From Apostichopus japonicus (taxonomy: Eukaryota > Echinodermata > Holothuroidea > Aspidochirotida > Stichopodidae), in assembly GCF_037975245.1 (NCBI RefSeq), contig NC_092567.1, positions 22,321,376 through 22,385,375 of the forward strand: a stretch of DNA of 64,000 nucleotides. Reading direction: 5' to 3'. A model generated the notes under the pieces. It had not been told where the DNA came from and did no database searches. It worked only from the letters and a program-made list of their open reading frames with translations. Position 1 is the stretch's first letter. Each line of letters opens with the position of its first letter. Positions 61,547-64,000 of the stretch are shown one piece after another. Made by a program: the position numbers and the translations under genes.

Positions 61547-61863
61547 AACTAGAACTGAATTTGCCTGCAAATACGTAGTACTGTAGTGCAAGTGGAGTTT
61601 TTTCAGTATTAGGAAGAACTTTTCGGTTGTTCGTAGTGTTGTCAATTGGGGCCGACAACACAACAGGGAGTAGTAGGTAGTCATGTAGGTTCCTACAAAG
61701 CGAGGAAGCTTGTGAGCGGCGGGACAGGTTCAGAATAAAGTTGCCTAAGCAGCTAGCCTCTGAAACTGCAAATGTACAGAGAATATATGAAACTTTAAGT
61801 TTCAACGTCCGGTCATGTAGTGCAAGTAATGCCAATATTGTAGCGCGCACGCGCACTACAATA
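61547..61863. repeat. Structured dispersed repeat, copy 2
   Basis: Partner of 1029-1350 in the same orientation. The right-end hairpin with its GCGC core is identical and the TGAAACTTTAAGTTTCA palindrome is kept. The GGCGCT...AGCGCC hairpin has decayed. Confidence 0.8.
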
Positions 61864-63500
61864 AATACGATCAAAGAAAAAGGGGCAAGAAATTGAATGA
61901 AGCCTGCACGTGTGGCTCGATGACGTCATATTAATTGACTTGATCAAGACTTAGTCCATGGCTTTGTGGGTGTGAAAGAACCATCAAATCTGTACATATC
62001 TCCCGTATATGGAATAATTCTTTTCACACTTGTTCTGGGGGAAGTTCCATGAATGCTAAACTTGTCTAGATCACATTGTTGGGTTCGCCCGGCCTGATTC
62101 CGTCAAATTTCGACAATATGATCTTGATCATCAGACGGCGGACGTGGTAGAAGAACATATAGTGAATCGAAAGTGAGCGGGAAGAGGGAAAGCAAGGACG
62201 GTTGACACTCCTGTTTTCTATCATTTCCGTACAACTTGTTTGCTATTGGTGCAGCCTTTTGAAATTTTGTGTTGATATTTCGTGGACAAAATCCGGGGTT
62301 GCATGATCTGACATTTCCAAAAGGTTAGATTTGGTTTTGTTGAAAACAAATAACGCAAATAAACCGCCTTCGATGTGATTCAGGTGACATACATGTGCAG
62401 GCAATACAACAAACAAACAAAGAAACAAAACAAAGAAAACAAAAGAAAACAAAACTATAAAACAACCCATGATTTGCAAATGTCCAACTTGAAACCTGTA
62501 AACCTACTGTAACAATAATAATTAAAGCAATGCTCTACTTTAATTTAGAAGGGAGATTTGTAGTTTATTTGATTTGTCATGATATAATACAGCCTAAATA
62601 TGATATTTATAAAAAGGGGTCTGTGCGACATCAACATTGAAAATAAAACTAAATTTTATTCTCAATTTAAATGACTAAGGTATCATTTCTTTTGGTGAAA
62701 ACAATTACCGAGGAGGGTGTCTTAGTTTGACCATGGAGTTGTTTCATCAAAAGCAATCTTATTTTGAGATAAACTCAGTTGGTGTATTTTGGGCCGGATC
62801 CAAAGAGGAGGGGTGTGACGGCGGGGTATTTGAAGCCGACCGCCATGAAGGGTGTTCTGGGAGTAGCCCCCCCCCCCCTAAGGAGGAATAGATCTATATA
62901 ATTGGGTTTAGATAGTGGGTTGTGCTATTAGTTTTGCCGGGTTTTGAAAGAGGGGAATGCGGGGGGGGGGTATACACGTCCTGGATTCTCGTCTAACCAA
63001 AATTCACATAGTGAAAACATGACGGACATATACACATTATAAGGTTCCACGTGAATACTGCAAATTTCTGACTTACAGCTATTTGTGTGTGATGTAGGCC
63101 TATACTGTGACATGTATAGGCAGTGTTTGGGCTGTACTGACATGTAAATTACTTCATCTACATAAATATATAGCAGGGTGTCTTAATTAAAATTACAGTA
63201 CAACCTTACTTTATGTAAAGGCCATTCAGCATTAAGTTTGCCAGTGAAATTACCGAAAACTAGAAATAAGTTACTTATAATGTTCTTTTTAATTTACAGT
63301 CGCTGAACTCTCGGTCATATTTCTACATCATTTGAAACCACTATGAAATCCTTTTGATTTCTTGCACATGATGGAACTTGGGAGGTATGAACTTATTCGC
63401 CGCCTGTAACGGGCATATTTCCGAATTCATCAAAGAAACGTTATAAACCCCCTAGTGAGGTCTCCCGGGCCTAAACCCTTTTGGTGCATGAAGGACTTGT

Positions 63501-63501
63501 A

Positions 63502-63538
<37 letters not shown>

Positions 63539-63625
63539 GAAAATCGTAATGAGTTGGAAAATCAAGAACAGTGAAAAAACTTTCAGCCTCCACCGGGATT
63601 CGAACCACGGGCCTCCCGCTAATAT

Positions 63626-63659
<34 letters not shown>

Positions 63660-63671
63660 ATGTATATATAC

Positions 63672-63712
<41 letters not shown>

Positions 63713-63716
63713 TATA
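63501..63716 (-). mobile_element. 5'-truncated copy of the same SINE between (TA)n tracts
   Basis: 63538-63620 matches 26406-26488 base for base as far as I can read. It stops at CTCCCGCT, which in tRNA terms is the 3' edge of the anticodon loop. (TA)n blocks lie on both sides (63501-63535 and 63623-63716). Confidence 0.8.
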
Positions 63717-64000
63717 ATGTAATTCTACCTGCTTGCATCCTTGACACCGCGTTACTACGTATAACCGTCTTCTAGTTTTACACCTCATCGTCCCCCTCCT
63801 CGTCCTCCTGCCACCCCTTCCGCTGCCCATCCTCCTCTCCTCTTCCTCTCCTCCTCCTCCCTGCCCCCATCGCCACCCTTCCCACTCTTCTCGTCCTCTT
63901 TCTAGTTCTAGGCTACTGACCTTCCGTTACCCAAAAAAAAAAACGTTTCAATTCTGTCTCTCGGAAATTACATAATATTTAGAAACCACTACAAGAACGA

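Larger units (their letters stand above)
60100..64000. other. Right flank, repeats only
   Basis: No gene recognised. It holds poly-C/G runs (60423-60440, 60539-60553), a structured repeat copy (61547-61863), an A/C-rich simple stretch (62405-62460), a truncated SINE between (TA)n tracts (63501-63716) and a pyrimidine-rich stretch (63780-63905). Confidence 0.5.

Overview
The window reads as animal nuclear DNA, most likely from an echinoderm. Genes are split by GT/AG introns, intergenic DNA is AT-rich, and there are many (TA)n tracts, tRNA-derived SINE pieces and small inverted-repeat transposons. The echinoderm assignment rests mainly on the homeodomain exon at 7930-8342. It has the Alx type ([20 protein letters not shown]) with Cys and Ser variants like those I associate with echinoderm Alx1. 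The class (sea cucumber, sea star, urchin and so on) cannot be settled from the sequence alone.

Layout from left to right. (1) 1-20311, minus strand: an Alx1-type homeobox gene, with the homeodomain exon at 7930-8342 and a probable first coding exon at 18379-18481. The exons carrying the rest of the homeodomain and the C-terminus were not found in 1-7929 and probably lie off the left edge. Just upstream on the same strand is a 383-codon open exon (19161-20311) of a protein I do not recognise. (2) 20312-32093: intergenic DNA with an unusual pair of back-to-back hairpins near 21.2 kb, tandem repeats and a tRNA-SINE. (3) 32145-42964, plus strand: a complete SYCP3 gene (synaptonemal complex lateral element protein), 8 coding exons and 242 residues. 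Its introns hold a TTAA-flanked inverted-repeat element, a LINE tail and a SINE. (4) 42965-53161: intergenic DNA with a cluster of tRNA-derived repeats and a 370-bp hAT-type MITE with intact 8-bp target duplications. (5) 53162-57795, minus strand: a complete SPDEF-type ETS factor gene (pointed domain, Q15 tract, C-terminal ETS domain; 6 coding exons, 383 residues), with a probable 5' untranslated exon and CCAAT promoter near 59.8-60.05 kb. (6) 60100-64000: repeats only, including a second copy of a structured repeat also seen at 1.0-1.35 kb, and a second, truncated copy of the SINE at 26.4 kb.

The three recognised genes do not form one pathway. Two are developmental transcription factors (Alx1, which controls skeletogenic mesenchyme in echinoderms, and SPDEF) and one is a meiotic chromosome-axis protein. 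Exon junctions were placed by hand from splice consensus, and all reading phases agree across both complete genes. No prokaryotic system, CRISPR array, rRNA gene or convincing functional tRNA gene was seen.
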